A DNA stretch of 64,000 bases from Thiomicrorhabdus lithotrophica. GTDB taxonomy: Bacteria > Pseudomonadota > Gammaproteobacteria > Thiomicrospirales > Thiomicrospiraceae. The stretch is from NCBI RefSeq assembly GCF_029201445.1, contig NZ_CP102381.1:620001-684000 (forward strand). The letters run 5' to 3'. This document shows positions 17,229 to 25,995 of this stretch, piece after piece. Position 1 is the first letter of the stretch, and each line of letters starts with the position of its first letter. The notes beneath the pieces were generated by a model that was not told where the DNA came from, made no database searches, and worked only from the letters and a program-made list of their open reading frames with translations. The translations under genes were made by a program, and so were the position numbers.

Positions 17229-18472
17229 TGTCAGATTTTAAGAAAAGTGATTCTCAAGTAAAGCAAGGTACTTTGTTAGCTTGGTTTGATAAGCGTTACC
17301 CACTTGTGAGTACTTGGAATGAACATGTTGGTGAATACTATGCACCTAAAAACTTTAACTTCTGGTACTTTTTTGGTTCTTTAGCGTTAATTGTTTTAGT
17401 TAACCAGTTTGTAACAGGTATTTGGCTAACCATGAGTTATAAGCCGAGTGCTTTAGAGGCTTTTAACTCAGTTGAATACATCATGCGTGATGTTGAGTGG
17501 GGTTGGTTAATACGTTATATGCATTCCACTGGCGCATCGGCATTCTTTATTGTTATCTATCTTCATATGACAAGAGGCTTGTTATATGGCTCCTATAAAG
17601 AACCTCGAGAGCTGGTATGGATTATCGGTATGTTGTTGTTCTTGGTACTGATGGCTGAAGCGTTTATGGGGTATTTATTACCTTGGGGTCAGATGTCTTA
17701 TTGGGGTGCTCAGGTAATTATTTCATTATTTGGTGCGATACCACTTATTGGTCCTGATTTGGCATTGTGGGTACGTGGAGACTTTGTTATCTCTGATGCG
17801 ACTTTGAACCGCTTCTTTGCTTTACATGTTATTGCTCTGCCTCTTGTATTATTAATTCTTGTGTTTATGCACATTGTGGCACTACACCAGGTTGGTTCAA
17901 ATAACCCTGATGGTATTGAAATCAAAAAAGTCAAAAACGCACACGGTTTACCAATGGACGGCATTCCGTTCCACCCATATTACTCTGTGAAAGATTCGAT
18001 GGGTGCGGTGTTCTTTATGGTGATATTTGCAGCGGTGCTGTTCTATATGCCAGAGGGTGGAGGGTACTTTATTGAGCCACCAAACTTTGAACCAGCAAAC
18101 CCACTGAAAACACCTGATCATATTGCGCCAGTTTGGTACTTCACACCATTTTATGCAATTTTAAGAGCTATCCCAGATAAGTTCTTGGGTGTGGTTGCGA
18201 TGGGAGCTGCAATTGCCGTACTATTTGCAATGCCTTGGTTAGATCGTTGTAAAGTCAAATCGATTCGTTACCGTGGTATCTCTTTTAAAGTACTACTAAC
18301 TGTACTGATTGTGAGTTTTGTAGTTCTTGGTTGGTTAGGTACACAGCCTTCAACGCCTGAATTAACAAAATTAGCACAGATTTTTACCGCTTTGTATTTC
18401 ATGTTTTTCTTGGTACTACCATTTACTTCGAAATATGAAAAGACTAAGCCAGTTCCAGAGAGGGTGCAATAA
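17228..18472 (+). CDS. petB: Cytochrome b of the bc1 complex
   Basis: Cytochrome b carries the two b hemes and both quinone sites of complex III. The 414-residue protein has eight helices in the usual pattern. The heme-ligand His pairs lie in RYMHSTGASAFFIVIYLH (helix B) and FALHVIALPLVLLILVFMHI (helix D). The Qo-site motif appears as PxWYFTPFYAILR, the PEWY region (here PVWY). The start overlaps the petA stop by one base. The protein is undivided, as in proteobacteria, not split as in b6f. Confidence 0.96.
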   Translation: MSDFKKSDSQVKQGTLLAWFDKRYPLVSTWNEHVGEYYAPKNFNFWYFFGSLALIVLVNQFVTGIWLTMSYKPSALEAFNSVEYIMRDVEWGWLIRYMHSTGASAFFIVIYLHMTRGLLYGSYKEPRELVWIIGMLLFLVLMAEAFMGYLLPWGQMSYWGAQVIISLFGAIPLIGPDLALWVRGDFVISDATLNRFFALHVIALPLVLLILVFMHIVALHQVGSNNPDGIEIKKVKNAHGLPMDGIPFHPYYSVKDSMGAVFFMVIFAAVLFYMPEGGGYFIEPPNFEPANPLKTPDHIAPVWYFTPFYAILRAIPDKFLGVVAMGAAIAVLFAMPWLDRCKVKSIRYRGISFKVLLTVLIVSFVVLGWLGTQPSTPELTKLAQIFTALYFMFFLVLPFTSKYEKTKPVPERVQ

Positions 18473-19132
18473 ATGAAAAAGTTACTTACTATTTTTAGCT
18501 TACTTTTATTGCCGCTTGTAACGCCTGTTCAAGCTGCAGGTGGATACGGTATTGAACTTAAGCCAGCAGAAAATAATTTGCGTGATCAAGATTCTTTACA
18601 GCGTGGAGCTATTTTGTTCTCTAACTACTGTATGGCTTGTCACTCTGTTAAATACATGCGTTATAACCGCATTGCGCGTGATTTAGGTTGGACAGATGAA
18701 GAGGTCGTCGCAAAAATGACCTATAATCAAAATCGAGTGGTTGATAACGTTATGACACGTATGCTTGATGGTGTTGCTATGGACGTTATGGGTGTTGAAC
18801 CACCAGATTTATCTCTGATGTCACGTTTGAAGGGTACGGATTATATTTATACATTCTTAACAGAGTACTATCAGGATGAAAAAGGTAATTGGAATAACCA
18901 TGCACTAAAAGGTACTTCTATGCCTAATGTCTTAGAAGGTATTCAGCGTCATGCTTCTCCTGAAGACTATGCTCAGGCAGCACGTGATATTTCTAATTTC
19001 TTAGAGTATGCTGGTGAGCCAGCTAAATTAGAACGTTTAGATTTAGGTTGGAAGGTTATCGCTTTCTTATTAGTGTTATTGTTACTGACTTACTTACTGA
19101 AGAAAGAGTATTGGCGAGATATTAAACATTAA
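18473..19132 (+). CDS. petC: Cytochrome c1 of the bc1 complex
   Basis: Cytochrome c1 accepts electrons from the Rieske protein and passes them to soluble cytochrome c. The 219-residue product has a signal peptide (LTIFSLLLLPLVTPVQAAGG), one heme-c site CMACHS (Cys53, Cys56, His57), the axial Met probably in GTSMPNVL, and a C-terminal anchor helix (VIAFLLVLLLLTYLL). It starts directly after the petB stop. A strong terminator follows, so petABC is one transcript. sspAB, which often follows, is absent. Confidence 0.95.
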   Translation: MKKLLTIFSLLLLPLVTPVQAAGGYGIELKPAENNLRDQDSLQRGAILFSNYCMACHSVKYMRYNRIARDLGWTDEEVVAKMTYNQNRVVDNVMTRMLDGVAMDVMGVEPPDLSLMSRLKGTDYIYTFLTEYYQDEKGNWNNHALKGTSMPNVLEGIQRHASPEDYAQAARDISNFLEYAGEPAKLERLDLGWKVIAFLLVLLLLTYLLKKEYWRDIKH

Positions 19133-19151
19133 TCAAACCATGAACTTATTG

Positions 19152-19175
19152 AAAACCCGCTCAGCGGGTTTTTTT
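19152..19175 (+). terminator. Rho-independent terminator after petC
   Basis: AAACCCGCTCAGCGGGTTT hairpin followed by a run of T, 20 bp after the petC stop. Confidence 0.9.
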
Positions 19176-19273
19176 ATACCTAGAGATTCTAAATAAATTC
19201 ACATATTTAATAGAGTGTTTACAATAATCTAAATGATTAAAAATAGTTAAATGCTTAATGGAAGCTGAAAACA

Positions 19274-20638
19274 ATGGCAAAAAACAAAACCGCTTATGTT
19301 TGTACCGACTGCGGTGCAGAATACTCTCAATGGCAGGGTCAGTGTAAAGCTTGCCACGCTTGGAACACGCTAAAGGAATTTAAGCTTAGCTCCGCCAAAT
19401 CATCTTCATCTACATCGGCGAAAGGATATACAGGGGCAACTGAAAACACAGTTAAATCAATTAGTGATGTAGATTTGGCTGAGGTGCCAAGGGTTTCATC
19501 GGGTATGTCAGAACTTGATAGAGTCTTGGGGGGTGGAATCGTTCCAGGCTCAGTGGTGCTGATCGGTGGCGATCCTGGAGTAGGAAAATCTTCAATACTT
19601 TTGCAGGTCATGTGTCATTTAAGTACTCAACAAAAAGTACTTTATGTTACGGGTGAAGAGTCTTTGCAGCAAGTGGCATCAAGGGCAAGACGTATGCAGT
19701 TACCGGATGAGCAGCTCAGGCTATATACTGAAACCGATGTGGAAAATATCACTATTGCTGCTGAAAAAGAGTTACCGAAAGTGATGGTGGTTGATTCTAT
19801 CCAAACTATGCAGTTAGCCGATGTCAGTAGTGCGGCAGGCGGGGTTTCACAGGTTCGTGAAACAGCCGCTTATTTAACACGCTACGCTAAACAAAACAAT
19901 GTGGCTATTTTTTTGGTGGGTCACGTTACTAAGTCTGGTGAAGTAGCAGGCCCTAGAGTACTAGAACATATTGTGGACACGGTGGTGTTTCTAGAAGGCC
20001 AATCTGATAGCCGATTTAGAACGTTACGAGCGATTAAAAACCGTTTTGGTGCTGTGAATGAACTGGGTGTATTTGCCATGACTGAAAAGGGTATGAAGCA
20101 GATTAAAAACCCCTCGGCTATTTTTCTGTCGCGTGGTGACGAAGCTGCTCCTGGTTCTGTTGTAATGGTAATTTGGGAAGGTTCTCGCCCATTATTAGTC
20201 GAAATTCAAGCATTGGTTGACGAATCACCTTATGGTGCACCAAGAAGAGTTACAGTTGGTTTAGATCAAAATCGAATGGCGATGTTATTAGCCGTCATGC
20301 ATCGACATGGCGGTATTCAAGCAAATGATCAAGATGTCTATGTGAATGTCGTTGGTGGCGTGAAAGTTTCTGAAACCAGTGTCGATTTAGCCGTTTTATG
20401 TGCCATTTTATCGAGTATGAGAAATAAGCCTTTGGCCCAAGACTTAATTGTGTTTGGTGAAGTCGGTTTGGCGGGTGAAATTCGCCCAGTGCCTAGTGGT
20501 CAAGAGCGTATTATTGAAGCTGCCAAGCATGGCTTTAAACGTGCGATAGTGCCTATCGGCAATGTACCCAAAGGAGGTGTTGCAGGTATGGAAATTATTG
20601 GAGTGAAAAGTCTTCAAAAAGCCTTAGATGTTCTGTAG
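19274..20638 (+). CDS. radA: DNA repair protein RadA
   Basis: RadA (Sms) is a RecA-like ATPase that helps branch migration in recombination. The 454-residue protein has a N-terminal zinc finger (Cys10, Cys13, Cys24, Cys27), a RecA core with Walker A GGDPGVGKSS (about 96-105), Walker B-like VMVVDSIQT, the RadA-specific KNRFG motif (about 256) and a Lon-protease-like C-terminal domain (from about 285) with VNVVGGVKVSETSVDLAVL. Length and domain order are standard. It is flanked by its own gap on both sides. Confidence 0.96.
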   Translation: MAKNKTAYVCTDCGAEYSQWQGQCKACHAWNTLKEFKLSSAKSSSSTSAKGYTGATENTVKSISDVDLAEVPRVSSGMSELDRVLGGGIVPGSVVLIGGDPGVGKSSILLQVMCHLSTQQKVLYVTGEESLQQVASRARRMQLPDEQLRLYTETDVENITIAAEKELPKVMVVDSIQTMQLADVSSAAGGVSQVRETAAYLTRYAKQNNVAIFLVGHVTKSGEVAGPRVLEHIVDTVVFLEGQSDSRFRTLRAIKNRFGAVNELGVFAMTEKGMKQIKNPSAIFLSRGDEAAPGSVVMVIWEGSRPLLVEIQALVDESPYGAPRRVTVGLDQNRMAMLLAVMHRHGGIQANDQDVYVNVVGGVKVSETSVDLAVLCAILSSMRNKPLAQDLIVFGEVGLAGEIRPVPSGQERIIEAAKHGFKRAIVPIGNVPKGGVAGMEIIGVKSLQKALDVL

Positions 20639-20660
20639 GTTTGATCTTCTTCCCTAAGTT

Positions 20661-20672
20661 ACCAGGCCTGGT
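20661..20672. repeat. ACCAGGCCTGGT palindrome, exact, after radA
   Basis: The longest perfect copy: symmetry extends to 22 bp (20656-20677), with arms AAGTT and AACTT outside the 12-bp core. It lies 18 bp after the radA stop. Confidence 0.92.
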
Positions 20673-20810
20673 AACTTGTGTTACTCTTTATATTTTCAAT
20701 AGCCAATTCAATTTATTTATATTAGGCACTGTTAAATTCATTATCTCTTAGAGGGAGAGATTGGTAAAATGACGCAAAATTTTTAAGTAGCTAAAATATT
20801 TGGAGAAAAA

Positions 20811-22052
20811 ATGTCATTCAATAAGTTAACTGGTGCGATTTTATTTGCCCTAGCCTCACAAACTGTTAGTGCATCAGGTTTCGCTTTAATCGAACAAAGC
20901 GCTAGTGGACAGGGCCTCTCTTACGCAGGAGCTGCAGCCAGTACTGAGGATGCAAGTGTAATGTGGTTTAACCCGGCTGGTTTAACTGAAATTGAAGGTC
21001 ATCAAATCATTGTTGGTGGACATGTTATTTCTCCTTCTGCCAAATTTAACAATGATGGATCTTATCTAGCCGTTCCTGTAAACACTTTACAAGGTGATGA
21101 AGATAACGGCGCGACCATTGGTTTTGTTCCTAATCTTTATTGGAAAGGAAAAACGGGCGATTACGATATTGGATTAGGAGTGAATGTACCATTTGGTCAA
21201 CATATTTCTTATGAGGATGACTGGGTTGGGCGTTACCATGCAACGGAAACTAATTTAAAAACCATTAACATCAATCCTGCGATAGCTCGAAAACTTAATG
21301 ATGAATTTAGCTTTGGTTTTGGTTTAAATGTTCAATATGTAGATTTATTAATGGAGCAGCAAGTTAATCTGGCGAGTTCTACAGGGACAGCGGGTGATGA
21401 CTCGTTAAAAATCGAAGCCGATAGTTGGGGGTACGGCTATAACTTTGGGTTCTTATGGAAACCGCAAGCCACTACAAATGTTGGGCTATCTTACCGTTCG
21501 AGTGTTACTCATAATGCAAAAGGAAACATTGATTACCCTGCTGTTATTCCTTTAGACGGAAAAATTAGTTCAGATGTTAGTCTTCCAGCGACAGCAAGTT
21601 TAAGTGCTGCACACGATTACGGAAAGTTCACATTGTTGGCTGATGCAACTTGGACTAAGTGGAGTGATTACGGTTCTTTAACTATTCAGAATGCAAGTGG
21701 TTCAACGATTACCGATACTAGACAAGATTTTAAAGACAGTTGGCGCTATTCTGTGGGTGGAATATATCAATTGAATGACACAACCAAATTACGTGCAGGT
21801 GTTGCTTTGGATCAGACTCCAATTTCAAATGAAACAAATCGTAGTCCACGAACTCCAGATTCAGATCGTAGATGGGTTTCTGTCGGTGTCGGTTATAAGT
21901 TAAGTTCAAACATTGATTTGGATTTGGCTTATAGTCATTTGTTTGCAGATAATTCAAAGGTTAACTATACAGTTGATGACGCTCATTACTTAGTGGGTTC
22001 TTATGATGCCTCAGTTGATATTTTTAGTGCCCAAATGATCTGGAAATACTAA
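20811..22052 (+). CDS. FadL / OmpP1 / TodX-family outer-membrane transport protein
   Basis: A 413-residue outer-membrane beta-barrel of the long-chain fatty acid and hydrocarbon transporter family. It has a signal peptide ending TVSASG and the typical mature N terminus FALIEQSASGQGLSYAGAAA, followed by the family's MWFNPAGLT. FGQHISYEDDWVGRYHA is another conserved stretch. The C terminus ends in a YSHLFADNS strand and an aromatic-rich IWKY, as Bam substrates do. Substrate is not deducible; hydrophobic compounds are the family theme. GGAG precedes the ATG. Confidence 0.9.
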   Translation: MSFNKLTGAILFALASQTVSASGFALIEQSASGQGLSYAGAAASTEDASVMWFNPAGLTEIEGHQIIVGGHVISPSAKFNNDGSYLAVPVNTLQGDEDNGATIGFVPNLYWKGKTGDYDIGLGVNVPFGQHISYEDDWVGRYHATETNLKTININPAIARKLNDEFSFGFGLNVQYVDLLMEQQVNLASSTGTAGDDSLKIEADSWGYGYNFGFLWKPQATTNVGLSYRSSVTHNAKGNIDYPAVIPLDGKISSDVSLPATASLSAAHDYGKFTLLADATWTKWSDYGSLTIQNASGSTITDTRQDFKDSWRYSVGGIYQLNDTTKLRAGVALDQTPISNETNRSPRTPDSDRRWVSVGVGYKLSSNIDLDLAYSHLFADNSKVNYTVDDAHYLVGSYDASVDIFSAQMIWKY

Positions 22053-22070
22053 GACTATTTGTTCATTATT

Positions 22071-22092
22071 AAGCTGCCAGGGCTGGTAGCTT
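22071..22092. repeat. Degenerate palindrome copy after the FadL-type gene
   Basis: AAGCTGCCAGGGCTGGTAGC, with two changes from the core but with the outer AAG...CTT symmetry kept over 22 bp. It lies 18 bp after the stop, the same distance as at radA. Confidence 0.75.
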
Positions 22093-22105
22093 AAATTTTA
22101 GTCCC

Positions 22106-22145
22106 AAAAAGCCTGTTTATTTATTAATGTAAACAGGCTTTTTTT
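22106..22145 (+). terminator. Rho-independent terminator after the FadL-type gene
   Basis: AAAAAGCCTGTTTA and TAAACAGGCTTTTT form a 14-bp stem with an AT-rich loop and a T-run. Confidence 0.9.
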
Positions 22146-22146
22146 G

Positions 22147-22655
22147 TATCTATTTATTGATTGATTGTTTGCACTATAAGGGGTTGCGAATCCTATAATC
22201 AATAGAAGATATATGTTCCTCCGCCTAAAAATAAAAGCGCTACTAGCATAATCATATGTTTTTTAGCCCGCTTAACTCCATTATTACTGGTAATAAAGTT
22301 AGCGTGTTAACCAACCGTAATTGTCATCCAGATTACCAGAGTAAGGTTAAGCTAGAGATGGATGAATGTCACCCATACTGCTATGTACTTTGATGAATAG
22401 AATTTTTTCAAGGCCATGTAAATGACTGATTGGAATCTTCTTAGAGAATGCCATAATTGATTTGAAAGTAATGATTTTAGTCAAAAATACCTTAACAGAT
22501 AGTAGGTGAGAAGGGCTTAATGATGCTGCTAAGGGAAATAATAAACTGAACTATATGGATTGGCTGAAGCTTTTGGGATGTTAATACAACTAGAAAAAAG
22601 ACCCTACTAATAAGTCTTAGTGGAACTTGTATATAAGAAAATAAAGTTCCAGGGT
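22147..22655. other. Gene-poor region, possible decayed sequence
   Basis: About 510 bp between convergent genes with no convincing gene. A short minus-strand frame ending near 22202 encodes MIMLVALLFLGGGTYIFY, a plausible membrane segment. It has no ribosome site and is preceded by a stop, so it may be a gene remnant. A 7-bp inverted repeat GGAACTT / AAGTTCC lies at 22622-22650 without a T-run. Confidence 0.4.
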
Positions 22656-23480
22656 CTAGTGGATTCCTAGAAAGTCTTGCCATTCAGCAAATAAATCTGG
22701 AGTGGTAGCCGCTACCGCTGAACGTTTAACTACCTTAGCAACTACAACGCTTTCATTGTTTAAGTCACAGCTGTAACCTCCAGCTTCTTCTAAGATTAGC
22801 CAGCCTGCAGCATAATCCCAAATATTCTGTGCGCCATGTAAATAAATTTGTCCACGACCAGCGGCAATCCAACACCAGTCTAAACAGACTGAACCAAAGC
22901 TTCGTTGAGAAGAGTAAGGACATTGTGTTGCAAGTTTGGTTGCAAGTTCAGGCGTTAGGCGTTTAAAATCAATAATTCCACTACACTGCTTTAAAGCTTG
23001 TTTAGCAGTATTCGCAATTAAAGGTTTATTGTTAAGTTCAGCCCCTTGTCCTAATCGAGCAGTGAATATCTCGTCTCTACTAGGGTCATATACCAGGCCT
23101 GCTACTAATTTACCTTTTACCATTAATGCTAAAGAGACCGAATAAACGGGGATGCCGATTGCAAAATTACTCGTGCCATCAACAGGGTCTAAAATCCAAC
23201 AGCCTGAATCGCTATTCATAGCTGCTTCTTGTTCATCTACTGAAGATTCTTCACCTAGAAAAGCGTATTGTGGCCAATTCTCTTCTAGAAAAGCCTGAGT
23301 CTTTTTTTGCATTTCAGTGTCGGCTTCCGTTAATAGAGAGCCGTCAGGTTTTTCTTGAGCAATAACTTGTTCAAAGCGCGCTAATACTTCTTTTTTTGCG
23401 AGTTCAATAATACCTGCTTGCAATGATTTCCACTGCGTATCATTTTGAAACGGGTGGTTAATAGAGATATTACTCGTCAT
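22656..23480 (-). CDS. Inositol-monophosphatase-family phosphatase
   Basis: A 274-residue member of the FIG/IMPase superfamily, which uses Mg2+ to hydrolyse small phosphomonoesters. It has the first metal motif GEESS, the second as ILDPVDGTSNF (usually DPLDGTTNF), and the late WDYAAGWLILEEAGG. These fit SuhB, HisN or CysQ-like enzymes; the sequence does not decide which. The start overlaps the 3' end of the CNNM gene by 11 bp, so the two are probably co-transcribed. A near-copy of the dispersed palindrome (23091-23104) codes AGLVYD. Confidence 0.87.
   Translation of the reverse strand: MTSNISINHPFQNDTQWKSLQAGIIELAKKEVLARFEQVIAQEKPDGSLLTEADTEMQKKTQAFLEENWPQYAFLGEESSVDEQEAAMNSDSGCWILDPVDGTSNFAIGIPVYSVSLALMVKGKLVAGLVYDPSRDEIFTARLGQGAELNNKPLIANTAKQALKQCSGIIDFKRLTPELATKLATQCPYSSQRSFGSVCLDWCWIAAGRGQIYLHGAQNIWDYAAGWLILEEAGGYSCDLNNESVVVAKVVKRSAVAATTPDLFAEWQDFLGIH
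23091..23104. repeat. Near-copy of the palindrome inside the IMPase-family gene
   Basis: TACCAGGCCTGCTA has one mismatch from the core. On the minus strand it reads GCA GGC CTG GTA, coding AGLV, as in murA and xerD. Confidence 0.75.
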
Positions 23481-24774
23481 GTTTGACCTTTTTCTTCTTC
23501 TTACTAGGTGTGAAAGTAGAGAGCTTAATCACTTCAATTGAGTTGGTAGAGGTTTCAACGACTTCTAGAATGTATTCATTCACTTTAATGCAAGTGCCAG
23601 GCAGAGGTAGTGATTCCAACTCTTCTTGTATTAAGCCATTGAGTGTTTTAGGACCTTCAGTTGGCAGCGTTAAGTTGAATTCTTTGTTCAAGTCACGAAT
23701 AAACTCAGAAGCGTCAATCGTCATGCTACCGTCTTCATGCAGAGCTACTGCGTCATTTTCAGGTTTAGACTTAGCATCAGTAGAGAGCTTGCCTACAATC
23801 TCTTCTAGTAAGTCTTCCATTGTGAGAAGGCCTTGTAGATCTCCATACTCATCTACAATTAATGCCATACGACGTTTGTGTTCATTAAACTTGCCTAACT
23901 GGACATTTAGAGAGGTTGTTTCTGGAATGTAGTAAGCAGGGCGGGTGATTTTAATGATATCTTTTAATGTCACTTCATCGCGCATCAATACAGGTAGTGC
24001 TCTACGTAAATTCAACATTCCAATCAAGTCTTCGTCTAAAGAACCACGATAAAGGGGAACGCGTGTATAAGGTGACTTTTGAATCTCTTTTAATATTTGA
24101 TCAATAGGCTGGTCAACATTAACAGCATAAATATCTTGTTTAGGAATCATGACGTCTTCAACAGTGACATTTTCAAGTTCAAGAACACTTGAAAGCATTG
24201 AACGGTACTGTTCAGGTAACTGGCTAGTGGCTTCGTCAATTAATGTTTGCAGTTCTTCATGCGTTAGGGCATGAGCATCTTCAACATTTCTAATGTTGAC
24301 ACCGAATAGCTTCAATAATCCATTGGCGAAAAAGTTTACTAGCCAAACAACAGGAGAGAGTACTTTCAGCAACGGAGTTAAGACGTAAGCCGCTGGATAA
24401 GCAATTTTTTCTGGATACAAGGCGGCTAATGTTTTTGGCGCAACTTCAGCAAATACTAAAACGACCATGGTTAATAAACCAGCGGCTAAGGCTATACCGG
24501 CTTCACCTATTAACTTCATAGCAATAATCGTGGCAATTGACGATGCAAAAATATTTACAAAGTTATTACCTAGCAGTATGACTCCGAGCAAGCGGTCAGG
24601 AGACTCTAAAAGCTTTTGAGCTAATTTCGCACCTTTGTGGCCTGACTTTACCTGGTGTTTTAGGCGATAGCGATTAAGCGCCATCATGCTGGTTTCAGAG
24701 CTAGAAAATAGAGCAGAAAGAATAATGAGTAGGGCTAAAATCCCAAATAGGATTGAAATGTCTAAGGAATTCAA
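23470..24774 (-). CDS. CNNM/CorB-type membrane protein with CBS and CorC domains
   Basis: A 434-residue inner-membrane protein with the CNNM (DUF21) transmembrane domain (about 1-190, with FSSSETSMMALNRYRLKH and GNNFVNIFASSIAT), a CBS pair (about 205-330, starting VEDVMIPKQDIYAV) and a C-terminal CorC/HlyC domain (about 345-420). This order matches CorB / YfjD proteins linked to Mg2+ or Co2+ handling. The start appears to be TTG at 24774 with a weak ribosome site; no better in-frame ATG precedes the membrane domain. The Lys-rich tail (KKKKKVKHDE) overlaps the next gene. In other gammaproteobacteria it also sits near ypjD and ffh. Confidence 0.88.
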   Translation of the reverse strand: MNSLDISILFGILALLIILSALFSSSETSMMALNRYRLKHQVKSGHKGAKLAQKLLESPDRLLGVILLGNNFVNIFASSIATIIAMKLIGEAGIALAAGLLTMVVLVFAEVAPKTLAALYPEKIAYPAAYVLTPLLKVLSPVVWLVNFFANGLLKLFGVNIRNVEDAHALTHEELQTLIDEATSQLPEQYRSMLSSVLELENVTVEDVMIPKQDIYAVNVDQPIDQILKEIQKSPYTRVPLYRGSLDEDLIGMLNLRRALPVLMRDEVTLKDIIKITRPAYYIPETTSLNVQLGKFNEHKRRMALIVDEYGDLQGLLTMEDLLEEIVGKLSTDAKSKPENDAVALHEDGSMTIDASEFIRDLNKEFNLTLPTEGPKTLNGLIQEELESLPLPGTCIKVNEYILEVVETSTNSIEVIKLSTFTPSKKKKKVKHDE

Positions 24775-24897
24775 TGTCTTTTAAATCGGTTGTGAGTGAA
24801 AAAGAATTATACCTTTTCATTTAAGATGAAAAAAGCAAAGAATTCAAAAGATCGAAATAGAGTGACTTTATAAGCGGTTTTTACTTTAAATTACAGC

Positions 24898-25689
24898 TTA
24901 TACAAGAACGTATTCAATAATAATGGTTGTTCCAATGTAGCTCAAGATAAGTAGAAAATAAGCCCAAATAGTGTATTGTGCAGCCGTTTGCCCGCGCCAG
25001 CCGTATTTGGCTTGACCAAATAGGAAAAATCCATAAACAAGCCAAGCAGCAATAGCAAAAAAGGTTTTGTGAATTAGGTGTTGCTCAAATAAGTTTTCAA
25101 CAAAAAATGCGCCACTGATTAACGCAAAGGTTAAAAAGATAAAGCCAATTTTTACCAACTGTAAAAGTGTACTTTCCATAACTTGTAATGGAGGTAAGGC
25201 TTTCATGAGTTTACTTAAACGTTTAGCTTTAAAGTTACGCTCTTGTACGCCATATAAAATAGCCTGTGCAGTTGCTATGCCCATAATGCTGTATGCCGCA
25301 ATGGAAATTAGTACATGGCTACCTAGTTCAATAGGTAATTCAACAGAAGTTTCAATGGAAAGTGGAATAAGTGTACTCAAAGCGGCTAAAGGGTAAATAA
25401 ATACTCCAAGAGTTTCAGTCGGTTTATTTAAGTGGGTCACCAGTAGAATAGCTGCCGCTAGAATTGCCACTAAAGAAAGTCCGTTACCAATATGAAAGAA
25501 AATGCTGGAATCTAACCATAATGTGTCGCTTAGTGTGTAAGCATGTAAAGCTACCGCGAGAGCAATGATTTTGATTATCTTAGGTCTAATATCATTATGC
25601 GTAGAGGCCTGAATGTTTTTCCAGATGATTGCGCTGGCGTAAAAATATAGAAGGCTAGCAAGTACAGCAATGGATCCTGTTAATAACAT
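24898..25689 (-). CDS. ypjD: Cytochrome c assembly-family membrane protein YpjD
   Basis: A 263-residue inner-membrane protein of the CcsA/CcmC-like family with about eight helices. The family WxWxx-type segment is seen as YGWRGQTAAQYTIWAYFLL near the C terminus, and histidines lie in the membrane region (ELGSHVLISIAAYSIMG, LIHKTFFAIAAWLVYG). The ATG at 25689 is preferred over a TTG at 25698, because TTAGGG lies at usable spacing only for the ATG. It diverges from ffh, the standard gammaproteobacterial arrangement. Its biochemical role is not established. Confidence 0.85.
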   Translation of the reverse strand: MLLTGSIAVLASLLYFYASAIIWKNIQASTHNDIRPKIIKIIALAVALHAYTLSDTLWLDSSIFFHIGNGLSLVAILAAAILLVTHLNKPTETLGVFIYPLAALSTLIPLSIETSVELPIELGSHVLISIAAYSIMGIATAQAILYGVQERNFKAKRLSKLMKALPPLQVMESTLLQLVKIGFIFLTFALISGAFFVENLFEQHLIHKTFFAIAAWLVYGFFLFGQAKYGWRGQTAAQYTIWAYFLLILSYIGTTIIIEYVLV

Positions 25690-25847
25690 TGATTTCAAAC
25701 CCTAATAATCGAAATAAACAAAATAGTAATAAAAATTAATTTAAACAACATTGTAACTCAGGCTAGTAGCAAATAGACAATCTAAATGGTCAAATATTAC
25801 GTATTAATAACGAATTAATGACTTTAACTTAGGTGTTTTAAAAAGTT

Positions 25848-25859
25848 ACCAGGCCTGCT
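25848..25859. repeat. Near-copy of the palindrome between ypjD and ffh
   Basis: ACCAGGCCTGCT, one mismatch, preceded by AAAGTT as in the extended copies. It sits in a divergent gap, about 50 bp before a TATAAT (25907-25912) that could serve ffh. Confidence 0.75.
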
Positions 25860-25995
25860 AATCAATTCTAATTTCAGTCAAATCAGATTCTAATTTTTAT
25901 TTCCGCTATAATATGCGAATTATTTTTAAGTTATACAAAATCCAGCTTTAAGTTTTGTAAATAAAAACGCTAACAGAGCTGTTTTAGGAGTTTTC

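Noticed and set aside
22492-22683. A 63-residue minus-strand frame overlapping the IMPase gene end
   Set aside because: No ribosome site, overlaps the real gene and shows no domain pattern.
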